In this document: positions 24,421 through 34,236 of the stretch, piece by piece
How the letters are laid out: the number at the start of each line of letters is the position of its first letter
Position numbering within the stretch: the first letter of the stretch is position 1
Source of the DNA: Icerya purchasi
Taxonomy: Eukaryota; Arthropoda; Insecta; Hemiptera; Monophlebidae
Assembly (NCBI GenBank): GCA_039619475.1
Contig: CM077115.1
Coordinates: forward strand, 41,912,944-41,976,943
Reading direction: 5' to 3'
Length of the DNA stretch: 64,000 bases
The notes under the pieces: generated by a model
The model's database searches: none
Told to the model about the DNA's origin: nothing
The model's input: only the letters and a program-made list of their open reading frames with translations
Made by a program: the position numbers and the translations under genes

Positions 24421-24500
24421 CATTTCCACGGTAAAAACATCAAAAGCTACAATTCCATGGTAATTTGGCAAATTTATAGTATTTAAATTTACCCGGTTAA
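24421..24500 (+). repeat. Tail segment shared with MITE copy B (inverted there)
   Basis: Contains TTTCCACGGT..AACATCAAAAG and CCATGGTAATTTGGCAAATT. The reverse complement of this block occurs at about 63311-63425, beside the other MITE copy. The repeat unit is therefore longer than the palindrome. Confidence 0.75.
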
Positions 24501-25432
24501 TAATCACAATTAAACAATCTAATGTATAAATTCAAAAACAACGGTCATTTCTACTTATTGCTCCTGTTGTTATAAAAACAGATCAGTTTTTATGAAATAA
24601 CATAAACATTAAAAAGAAAATATTCTAAGAAGGCCATAATCCATCTTTTTTCACTGTTTTACCAGAGAAACGTGTTTCATTTTTCTGTTGAAAGAAATTT
24701 TTAAAATTTAAACGAATGCTAAAGGGTATAAAAGATATGCTAAATTGAGCGGGTTACATCGTTTACATCCCTGAGAAGAAAGTATTTCGTTTAAACACAT
24801 ATCTCTATTCTAATTAAGGTGATTATTGTTTCTAATGAATTCAAATATGAAATGTCATTTCACCTTTAAACAGCATATGATGGAATAAAATAAAGCATTA
24901 CGATCAAAGTTTCGGTTAAAACTGAAGATTCAGCTAATATTATTGGGCGAAACCAAAACTTGAACCGAAATTCATATTTTAGTCCCAAACTGGCCGAATT
25001 TTTCTGTATTTACAACTCAAATTTCAGCCTTCCGCTTCTTATACATTTTACTGGATGTGTTTCAATTATAATAAAAATACTTAAAAATTTTGTTGTTTTG
25101 GCCCCATTTAGGGCTCTGTACTCGTAAATTTTAAATTTTTTCCATTCCCTTATTATTTACATGCTGTGAGTTTTTGCATATACCTAATTTGAACTTTTTA
25201 TGTTTCGTAGAAGCTTGGCTGTAAATTTTAGTCATTTCAAAATTCAGCTGTTTTAAGTCTACTTTGGGGGGTTCATAATTGGAAATTTTTCGATTTTATA
25301 ATTCTTCTGTTCATTACACGCGAAGTTGTCTAAATACCGAATTTCAGTTTTCTAGGTCCAGTAGATGTTGCTGTGTATTTTAGTCATCTTAAGTGTATAT
25401 ATATATATATATATATACACACAATATATACA

Positions 25433-25740
25433 AGGGCGTCGGCAGCCGATGAGCCGAAGGGGGGAGATGATAGAAAGAGGATATGAGTTATAAGAAAAAT
25501 AAAATTTATAAGTTGTAAAGGCTTAATAATTTATTAAACAAAAATAAAATCTTAATTAAAACATAATTTTCGTGGGTTTCTGAAAAATTGTTCTACTACT
25601 TTATTACAAAAGTCTTCCAAATTGTCCATGATTACGCGCTTATGAATACTCATCATAGCCAGTTAATTAAAAAGTTTCAAGGCTATAAGGGGGGGGGGGC
25701 TGCCCCCGCCCCCGCTGGCGGTGCTCATGAATATATACAC
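25433..25740. repeat. Small G-rich interspersed repeat between (TA)n and (CA)n
   Basis: Begins ACAAGGGCGTCGGCAGCC and ends with a G10 run, then CTGCCCCCGCCCCCGCTGGC and ATATATACACAC. The right end read in reverse is also G/GGC-rich, giving weakly inverted termini. The beginning ..AAGGGCGYCG.CAG.. followed by a G-run is familiar from insect interspersed repeats, but that is from memory. No coding content. Confidence 0.4.
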
Positions 25741-25998
25741 ACACACACGCACACGCATATATATATCACCTTTTTGCTTAAAATGAGGTGTTCGATCTCA
25801 GCTTGGGTTAAACGTAGAATGCTGAAATTTTGGTAATTTTTAGAAATATTAAATTCTACGACAAGTTTTGAAAATCATATTTTTATCTACATTAGGGAAA
25901 AAGTGTTACCGTGTCTTAAAAAGTCCATTTATGAGCGTTTCGGTGATTTTTGTACGTATAGACAGCTGTGCCAGCAGCCAGTTTTACTAAATTGGGTG

Positions 25999-26181
25999 TA
26001 TGCACTAGCGTGCATGTAAATTTCACACTAATAAGAATAACAGTTTCCAAGTGATTGAATTATGTTACCATACCGTGCAGGATTAAATATCTAGGTCTAA
26101 ACCGTTTATTTATTTTTTTTATTCCAAAGTATGCACTAAAAATATGCACGGAAGGTTAAAATATGCGCGAAAATATGCACT
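25999..26181. repeat. Subterminal TATGCAC repeats of a hAT relic
   Basis: TATGCAC or TATGCGC occurs at 25999, 26130, 26143, 26162 and 26174, often as TATGCACTAAAAAT. hAT transposases bind short subterminal repeats of this kind, and a hAT C-terminal coding relic lies immediately to the right and reads toward these sites. Confidence 0.45.
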
Positions 26182-26318
26182 AAAAATTTTATAATAGATG
26201 GTGTGTATTGAAAAAATAAAAATAAAATCCTTTGTTTTTCGTTTCAAATTTATATTATCATGCTGATTTTTCTTTCATTTAATTTATATTAAAAACCCAT
26301 TAAATTTTAAATCTAAAT

Positions 26319-26582
26319 TTAAAAATTATTATATTTAACAATATGGATTTTTTCTAAATTTTCAACACGGAAATTACGTCTTGTATCTGTTAACATAGCT
26401 TTCATTACGAAAAACGACCTCTCTACACTGCAAGACACAATTGGTAAATATTTAAATGCGGCCAATTCAGACGGAGTGTATGAGATTCCGTTTTTATCTA
26501 ACACTCCATCTAATTGAATCGAAACTGCAAATGATGTGCCAGATATTAAAGAGAGCCTGTTCAGATCAAATTTGTGCCACAA
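26319..26582 (-). pseudogene. hAT transposase C-terminal dimerisation domain, fragment
   Basis: Minus-strand open frame of 87 codons. Its second half reads ELAAFKYLPIVSCSVERSFF, then MKAMLTDTRRNFRVENLEKI and HIVKYN. This is the hAT-family dimerisation signature: (A)..P.SS/C..ER.FS....L..R...L....E.L. The domain mediates transposase assembly. The first half has no hAT match I can name, and the RNase H-like DDE core and BED finger are absent, so only the terminal exon or 3' end survives. The last codons approach hAT-style subterminal repeats at 25999-26181. Confidence 0.8.
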
Positions 26583-26619
26583 GTTGTGTGTATATATATG
26601 TATACATCAGGTACATTTT

Positions 26620-27095
26620 ATTTATTTATTTATTTATAGCGCCCTATACAGCCTTTTGGCTAGAGGCGTAAGAACTGTGATTGTTAAATCGGGTTATTAA
26701 TTTTTAGCAGCTTTAAGGTATGAAAATAGCTTCAGGTTTAACTATCAGATAGTACGGATTCAAGAGTTTTATTTTTGGGCTTTGTGAATTTCTTTGACCG
26801 TTAAATTTCGAACATTCGGTGATTATATGAGCGATTGATATTGGGACATTGCAGATGTCGTCATATATTGGTCGCGGTTGCTTATCTAAGATGTATCCAT
26901 GCGTTAAAGCGGAGTGACTTGTTCTTAAGCGGAAAAGTGTTACTTCGTCCTTTCACGATTCTTGGAATGAGGTTTTCCACGTAAAAACGACTGTTTTCTT
27001 AATTGATTTTACTTTGTTTGTGTTCGGCACTAAATAACCCCGAAATTGGTTGGAAGGCTTTTTGTACGAAAGATTTACCAACTTTTTTCAGATCA
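26620..27095 (-). mobile_element. LINE C-terminus (Jockey/I type) with (TAAA)n tail
   Basis: A clean minus-strand frame reads GYLVPNTNKVKSIKK, then FTWKTSFQES, a single TGA where W is expected, DEVTLFRLRTSHSALTHGYI, LDKQPRPIYDDICNVPIS and IAHIITECSKFNGQRN. This is the post-RNase H module L-R-H-x2-LTH..P..C..C....H....C common to Jockey/I/R1 ORF2 proteins, thought to bind nucleic acid. The 3' UTR ends GCCTCTAGCC..GGCTGTATAG followed by (TAAA)5 at the left end (26620-26640). It is 5'-truncated. One nonsense codon in about 110 suggests it is younger than most elements here. Confidence 0.88.
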
Positions 27096-28015
27096 ACGAT
27101 TAGGATTGGGAGGTTCGATATTGGGAAAATACTTAAGGCTAAAATAGAGCGACCAAGTTAAAAATACGCCGCCACTTCACCTTATTTGAATAAAAATTAA
27201 GTAAAATTGGAGTTATAAGTTTCTATTACATCTTTTGTTTAAAATTACGACGAATACCGTTAGTAAATTTATAAACACACTGCTTTACATTTACATCGTG
27301 ACTTTTGAAATACATTTTCAGTAGTTTTATTCAAGAAAGTAGATCGGAGCTATCGGTAATCCTGTCGAAATGTATTAAAAATATCGGTAGTCCGTCAAGT
27401 GCATATGTAACACTGATCGTGTTTTCTTCGAGCCTTTCGACCTTTTTCAACTTTTACTCCGTTTCCAGCTTTTAAAATTTGAACTTTTCACTACCCTTTG
27501 TACTCTTCTCGTCATTTCCTAACCGCTTTATTCATTCTAATGCACCGAGATTTAATTTAAATTAACCTAATTCTTTTTTTTTTTTTTTTCTGCACGTCCG
27601 GTCATTATAGTTCATGCGCTGATTAAAAAAAAAAAAAAGGCAATGAAAACCACAAACAAAATATGAACTTTATCATCGGTAAGCATCTCCACCTTTTATT
27701 TATGCGTTCGTGTAAACATACTTAGAATCTACAACTGACACCGATGTACGGAGTCCACTATATTTCCAACAAGCTTATACGACTTTGGATTTCACTTAAG
27801 AACAACAGCTGCACAGCCAATGCAACGTGGATTTTAACATAACCGTTAATTGTCAAATTGTCAAAAATTTCAACACGCAAATATAATGATTTACATTTTT
27901 ATGCTAATTCTTCAGTTACTACCTTGTGTTCAAAACTAAATAATATACTATAACTTCGTAAAGAAGTAAACTGGAGGGAATTTGAAGAAATTAAAATTTC
28001 AACAGTATGGGGGAA

Positions 28016-28046
28016 AACACACACACACACACACACACACCCACAC
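28016..28046. repeat. (CA)n microsatellite
   Basis: Read directly. Confidence 0.95.
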
Positions 28047-29595
28047 CGTATTAATGAACGACCATTTTGAATTACGAAAACCTTACATAATCGACAGAAA
28101 TCGGAAAACGGTTATTAGAACGGATTCGGGCGGTTTTTAAAATATCGATTGTTTTAAATGCATGTTTTACTATTGCGCAGTCCTTTCAGAGTTCTCAGCG
28201 GGGAAAGGAATTTCGCACCCGGCTTTACAAATGCTGTTAGCTGCTAATCGGGATATTCAACTCTCCAGTTAATTTCAGTTCCCAAAGTTATCTATTCCTC
28301 CCGTTCAGCAGAACTGTATATACACCAACCTCGCTTAATAAAGCGAGAAGAAGTAAAATATCACTACGGCACGAAGAAATAAATGATTTTAATAATATTT
28401 AATATGTAACAGTTTTGAAAATTTGTCAAATACACTATATTATTGCAGTGCTGAAAATAATTAGTTTTTCCTTCCGTTGCAGGAGATTAAAACTTTAAGT
28501 TTAGCCGACTGTTTCGTTACGAAAAATTAACCCCAAGACCCGGTCCCTTTTTTTCGCATCCAAAATCCAAACATATTAATCCCAACTGTCCGTCGTCCCC
28601 GGATCCGGAAGTCCAACGCCCATCGTTCAAAATTTACCCCAAGTACGTTATTCAAGATCCGAAATTTAACCTGTCACAGATCTTTTCCTGCCGATGATAT
28701 TCCGCCTGCGCAATTAATTTTTCCCATATAATTCGATACGTAATGAACTATTAAAAAACACGCTTTTATTTTTAATCTTTCGGCCACTTCTACTTTTTTA
28801 TCAGTTTAACGACAAAATTCCTCCGGTTTATTCTCGACTTTTCGGATCAGTGGTAACCCTACTAATATGCTGATTTAGGTCTCCAGCTTATTTAATCCGG
28901 TCAAATCGAATAATCGTTGTTCAGTTCTACCTGTCAAATTATGACGAACCGACCGTCAGTTTGGTGGTACAGTGATTCAAAATGATTTCTACTATAGAAG
29001 ATGATGCAAAATCAAACTTTTTTTCCGAGTTGCATCTGTGTGTTTTGTCGGTCATCGTCAATGGCAGCAGATTCTGAATAAGACATAAAACCGCCTGGCA
29101 ACAAATGGAAATATCCTAATTTCTAAAAAACTTTTGACCGAAACAAACCTTGGAGAGCAGTGTGCAGAACTCGACTCGTCGCAGATTTGCGTTCTAGGGG
29201 AAGTAGACGGCTTGCGAGAAGCTCGAAAAAGGGGAAAACCAAATAATAATAACTATAAATACTATTTAAAATTTAAAGGCGCGGGGGGACGAGTGCGCGG
29301 TAAATAAAAATTAAAATGAATTTGGACTAAAATTTTCAGCTGGGGTTAATTAGGCTCTAATACTTTCTCGCATGGAAACGATGATAACGCTATGCCCGGT
29401 GTAAACGGTAGGTGAGTGGCGGACGAATAATTAAGATGTTGAATTAGTTAAATGATAGTGGGACCGCTTGAAACGGGCGAAATATGCAAATTAACTTTGC
29501 CGACAAAAGAGAAGCAATCTTCAAGTCCTTTCATCTTTCCCGCGTGTATTTAGTGCTTACCGAATAATTCTTCTATTTATTCGCAGCTTCGAAAT

Positions 29596-29947
29596 TCAGC
29601 AATATAGGGCGACCCGGCTCGTTAGAGTACACTGCGATTTTTTCATTGCAACTGACGCCAAGTTTCCCCGTATTTGCATATTAATTTTGGTTTTTAACGA
29701 CGTATCGTGGATCGTTGTGTCAAAATTCACAATCAAATGAAATGTGCTTTCCCCGGTGCTTATCGTGATCTGCGGAAAAACTGTTAGCAGTTCCCCCAGA
29801 GAGATGGTCCGTGCACGCAGTATAAATGCTTGTGCGTAGCATCCGAACACATTTGCAGATTTTCGGTTGATATCCACTTGTAGTTTCCGGAGTACTAGAT
29901 GATATAATTTAGCAAAAGTGGAAAGGATTCTAAAGACAGATTACGAA
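29596..29947 (-). CDS. Hypothetical open frame, unknown
   Basis: Stop-to-stop minus frame of about 117 codons. An acceptor-like TAATCTGTCTTTAG lies at its upstream edge and a second acceptor-like TGTTAGCAGT/TTTTCCGCAG-type tract lies inside it. The translation includes KLQVDINRKSANVFGCYAQ, RTISLGELLTVFPQITIS and STFHLIVNFDTTIHDTS. No ATG opens it and no family is recognised. It ends ..TSRVALYC at a TGA. It may be a terminal exon or chance; I favour chance slightly. Confidence 0.2.
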
Positions 29948-30650
29948 GTTACAATTTATCCGCTCGTGCTACTATTATGCTAAAATGTATGTACAGCAGT
30001 GTGCAATTTACTTTTACTTTTATGCACTGACCCTGAATTGCTTTGTAAACCGCGAACGCTTCACTTCTATCGCAACAAAATAAATGCAAATGTAAATAAG
30101 TCGACGTTTAATTATGCAGTAATTAGAAGAGCTCGATCAACCTAACTCTGTGCTCAGTCGCACACTGACCACTTTTCAAAAAATCCATGACGGAAACCAG
30201 AAATTTTTTCTGAGATGCTTCTAATAAATATGGCGGCGAATGCGGTATTTTTAAATAACAAACAATAAATTACAAATGCGAGATTCGCTTTGATTTATTA
30301 TTCAATTCACAGTCCGTACCAGCACACAGGCGATTTAATGAAACATCAAGGCAAAATTCATGATACACCTAGCCAGCTCTATAGTATCATTCCTTAAATA
30401 AAAACGAATTTTTTATCTATATCTTAATTTGAGATTTTTATTCGCAATAATTCTACAGATCTGTCGCAAACTGATTCGAATGTCTATCCGCCGTATTAAA
30501 CACCGTTCAGAAGATCCCCTCTATACTTCCGTATTTTATCATAAATAATTTTATTTGACGCAAAATAAGGTGCTTTCAGAATCTCACTTTTTAATAGAAC
30601 AATTAGGACTTTTTAAAAAAGAAATATCACTGCCCGCTTTTTTTTCTTCT

Positions 30651-30654
<4 letters not shown>

Positions 30655-30683
<29 letters not shown>
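30655..30683. repeat. T29 homopolymer
   Basis: Uninterrupted T run. It might be the poly(A) of a minus-strand retrosequence, but no body could be recognised to its right. Confidence 0.85.
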
Positions 30684-30688
<5 letters not shown>

Positions 30689-30779
30689 GATTTGCCTCTA
30701 ATTAGTTTACGTAAATTTGTGTCACAAAAAAAAAACAAAAAAAACAGGTGTAGCAGATATAATAGACTAGATTTGTACA

Positions 30780-31165
30780 TTATTAAAATGACAATGGGGG
30801 TTGGTCATATAGCGAGAATAAAAAACCTAGATGGACAGCATAAATTATACACTGATTAAAAGATCCCGAAGACGACCACACATAAAATGGGATTACACCG
30901 AACTCTTGGCGTTGGATCTTCCTACCCCTTTCCTTCCCACCTCTAGCCGTTATTCCCCTCCTTCTTTCCTTTATACTCTCTATCACCGATCGCCTCAGAA
31001 TCTGAGTAGGTGATCTAAGTCCATGTAGTTTATTGAAAAAAAAAAAAAAAAAAGATGGGATTACGAAATAAAACGAAGATTAGAAGTCATGCGAACTCGA
31101 ATGGCACAACATCCGAAAAAATGGCAAAAAATAAAACTGGCAGACCGTCTAATTTAAAATTTAAG
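30780..31165 (+). mobile_element. RTE-like LINE C-terminus, split by a later insertion
   Basis: Plus-strand LINE tail in two pieces. The first piece (30803-30896) gives VGHIARIKNLDGQHKLYTD and, in a shifted frame, KRSRRRPHIKWDY. The second piece (31055-31165) resumes at WDYEIKRRLEVMRTRMAQHP and ends KKWQKIKLADRLI. Together they form the W.GH.AR...D..W....GRPP.RW.DEI....W...A..R..W closing pattern of RTE-like ORFs. The overlap in WDY comes from the duplicated target of the inserted 158-bp sequence. One frameshift lies before RSRRRP. Confidence 0.8.
30897..31054 (+). mobile_element. 158-bp retroinsertion with poly(A) and target duplication
   Basis: Interrupts the LINE at 30780-31165. ATGGGATTAC (30887-30896) is repeated exactly at 31055-31064, and the match extends to 13 bp with one mismatch. 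The insert ends in about 18 A (31036-31053), as expected of L1-type target-primed retroposition. The body has a pyrimidine-rich 5' half (CCTACCCCTTTCCTTCCCAC) and ends GTAGGTGATCTAAGTCCATG before the A-tail. No tRNA-type A/B boxes could be recognised, so it is either a 5'-truncated LINE tail or an unclassified SINE. Confidence 0.8.
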
Positions 31166-32143
31166 AAGAGATTTCATCATGAATACTCTCGTCAAATAGA
31201 GCTGTATATAATGATTAAATAAATACATATAATTTTTTTCGTTTTTTATTTGATATTTAATTTTTTTTTTAATTTCACCTAAAATATCATTAATTTGTAA
31301 TTCGTTTTTCCCCTATCTTCTTCAACAGTCTTGTTAATCAGCATTATGATTTTAATAATGTAAAATTAAATCGTCCGCGTAATTGATCTATGTAAATCGA
31401 AAGTTTTGAATCACTCATTTAAGAAATATTTACTTCCAGCGATTAATCTATCAACGATTAGGCAACACCGGATGAAAATTACCCACTCATTTTTCCAAGT
31501 TATTCTAGCAAAAAAAAATGAACTATAAAGATATAAATATAACTTTTTTCTTTTAATGCTCAAATTTTGACAGGTCATGGTAATTTCGGTGAATATCTAT
31601 ACAGATTTATAATCTTCAATACTCCTAACTGTCAATGCTGTAGTCTAGATACTCCCGATACTCGTACAATTCAACATACGGTATTATATGAGTGGAACTC
31701 TTTGATGAAATCAGAAAAAAATTTAAAATAAACAAAACCTTTCCACTTGTAATAAACCAAAAGAATTATGCAATACAGCTTCAATATTTCCACTTAATAA
31801 TAAAGAAAAACACGAATCCTCTTTGCAAGTTAATATAAACGTCATTCCAACATAACAATAAGTTGATTATCTAATTTCCTTTTTTTTTTTTAAATTCTTT
31901 TTTCAATGTATATTAATTCAATTCTGTTTCAAATTAACTAAAAACTATTATTATATAAATTGTACAAACTCTAACAGCTAGAACTATTTTAATATACAAA
32001 AAACAATTTAACATTGTAATGGTGACTAAGTATCATCATCACCATTGCAACATCATGTAAACACTTCAATATTGTGTTAGTTCCTAAATACACACGTTAT
32101 CCTACACCTAAAAATTTTCTTTTTCTATTGTAGTTTACAATCT

Positions 32144-32180
<37 letters not shown>

Positions 32181-34158
32181 ACACAATACTTTCATTGTAC
32201 ATAAAAAAATAAATAAATTTGTCCCACCGCCTCTTTCGGACTGGACCCCCTTCCAAATATATCAACGATTAACCAAACTAGATCGCCATCTCTGGTATTC
32301 GATACAATCGTTGTAAATACACGGTGTGTCCAACTGCTATCAACATGAAAGATAAATGCATTAATCGGGCAGCTTACAGGCTTTCTACGGTGGTAGTTCT
32401 GAATCGTCATTTAGTGACCAACGCGATCGGACATGATGCTGATGTCGAGGCAATTACGATGACCATTTATTATAGCCGAACCAAGAAAAATTCCGTAGTC
32501 TGACGCTACTCGATTTCTTGAGTAAAAGGGCAATGAAATCAGGTGCCGGCACTTCTAGTAAGCGTTAAATTTTACCGGGCCTGACTTCAGAAAACATAAA
32601 CCGTAGAAAATTATAACCCTATTAATTATCGGGGATAGTGAGAACGCATTCAGAAAAAATTCACAAACTCCATCAGTGTGTATTCAATTAGCTTCGAAGG
32701 GAAAAACACATCAGTTCGCCGCGCGTTTTTAATCTACATTTTCAAATAACAGCAGAGAATAACTAATACAATTTGTACTAGTGCGACATACACGTATAGA
32801 AAAATATACAAAGAAGAAAAAGCTATCTTTTTTTTTCTTCTTCTTTTATTGCCTTTAAGTAATTTCGCAAAAACGTAAACTTGAACAGCACGCTGTACAT
32901 TCTGGCAAGATGTGCTATTTTATGTGTTCAATCGTACATTTCAATTTTATCTTCTTTTAAAGAAATAGAGAAAAGACTGGGAGCCGGGTCGCAGAAAACA
33001 TATGGAACCAAGGTTCGAAAAACCTGGCCAGCAAGTAGCGACGCGTTGGAAATTAAATTTATCGAATTAAGTTTCGGATTCGCATTTTCGCAATTTAATA
33101 TAAGTGACCGAGAGAACACTACTTGTCTTCGTCACAACTAATAAAACAGCCAACATACGATTACCTGGCCAACGATGTCTTGTATTGTGTGCACGCTTTA
33201 ATAAAATCACCTAAACGGATCTTATATTGCCTCTCTACAAAGATTTATCGAGCTTCAAAACCCCCTACACAATTTCCTAGAGTAGTCTTTATTATATCGA
33301 ATCGACGAGCCGTTGCATGGCCGTTTTTATTTTTCGACCTTTTCTTATTGATTTCTTTACAGCATGAAGCAACAAGCAATTCGATTTAATTGAGGCCATA
33401 TAGTTTAATTAAAAAAAATACACCAAATTTTACTTTCTTACTGTAAAAAAAAAACGAACCTGTTTTGGTTGCACTGATTTTGTCTTTTTCTAATGTAAAG
33501 CTTTCGCTCTATTTACGTAATGAAAGGAAATGCGGATGGAAAGATCCGAGATACCAGATAAAAAAGGAGAAGAACTTTTAGTCTCGGAAAAGCTTCTGGA
33601 CTAGTTTACAGTAGGTAAAGTGAGAAACTCGTGAGAAGAGCAAGTATGTTTTTTTTTGTTTTTTTTTCGGTTATATAGAACAGATTTAAGTTCAATAGAA
33701 ATCGGAATATGCAAGGACTCTCGCTAAATTACAGAAGTGGTAGTTAAATTGTATAACTGAAAAACACATTTAAATATGTGTGAGTATGGTGGTTGGAAGA
33801 AATTTTATGGAAAAAGGTATAAAATATTTTGATTATTGTAAAAGGAAAATAGAGACAAGCTCATATTAAATTTCCATGGCTAAGTTGTAGTAAACATTGA
33901 AATTCCAGTAAAATGTTTTGGATTTTTTGACACAACACTCGTTATTATTAATAGATGACTTTTTCGTAATATAAAACATAATGTGAACCCTTTTATTATG
34001 GGAAAATTTGCATTTATAAAAATGGTAAATTACCAATTAAAAAGGAATTATTCGGCTGCGGAATCAACAAAAAAGAAAAAAAATGCAGAGAAATATAGCG
34101 AACAAATCTAAAAGCTATAGCTGGATAAGCACGTCAAATCTGCTTCTACGGCGTCTTT
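31166..34158. other. Long interval without a supported gene
   Basis: Contains a (TA)n tract at 32148-32176. A 72-codon minus frame (32192-32410, ATG start) reads DGDLVWLIVDIFGRGSSP near its end. It has some resemblance to the GD-VWL motif of retroelement integrase C-termini, but this is too short to call. Overlapping frames at 32881-33389 show no motif. Confidence 0.35.
32148..32176. repeat. (TA)n microsatellite
   Basis: Read directly. Confidence 0.95.
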
Positions 34159-34236
34159 TTAAACAAAAAACTCCACTACTAATTTTTGATTTTTAGTAAT
34201 AAAAATCAAAAATTAGTAGTGGAGTTTTTTGTTTAA
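34159..34236. repeat. Perfect hairpin, 37-bp arms, 4-nt loop
   Basis: TAAACAAAAAACTCCACTAC.. (34160-34195) is followed by the loop GTAA (34196-34199) and its exact complement (34200-34235). One further T/A pair outside makes 37 bp with no mismatch. Neither flank looks like a transposon end. Confidence 0.95.

Larger units (their letters stand above)
27096..30779. other. Long interval without a supported gene
   Basis: Contains T15 near 27574-27589, a (CA)n tract at 28016-28046 and T29 at 30655-30683. A minus-strand frame open for about 117 codons (29596-29947) stands out for its slightly higher GC but shows no domain. A plus-strand segment ending GGTAG|GTGAGT (29411) is donor-like only. Confidence 0.4.

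Noticed and set aside
32192..32410. 72-codon minus ORF with GDLVWL, possible retroelement integrase C-terminus
   Set aside because: One short motif without the flanking pattern or any LTR or PBS nearby.
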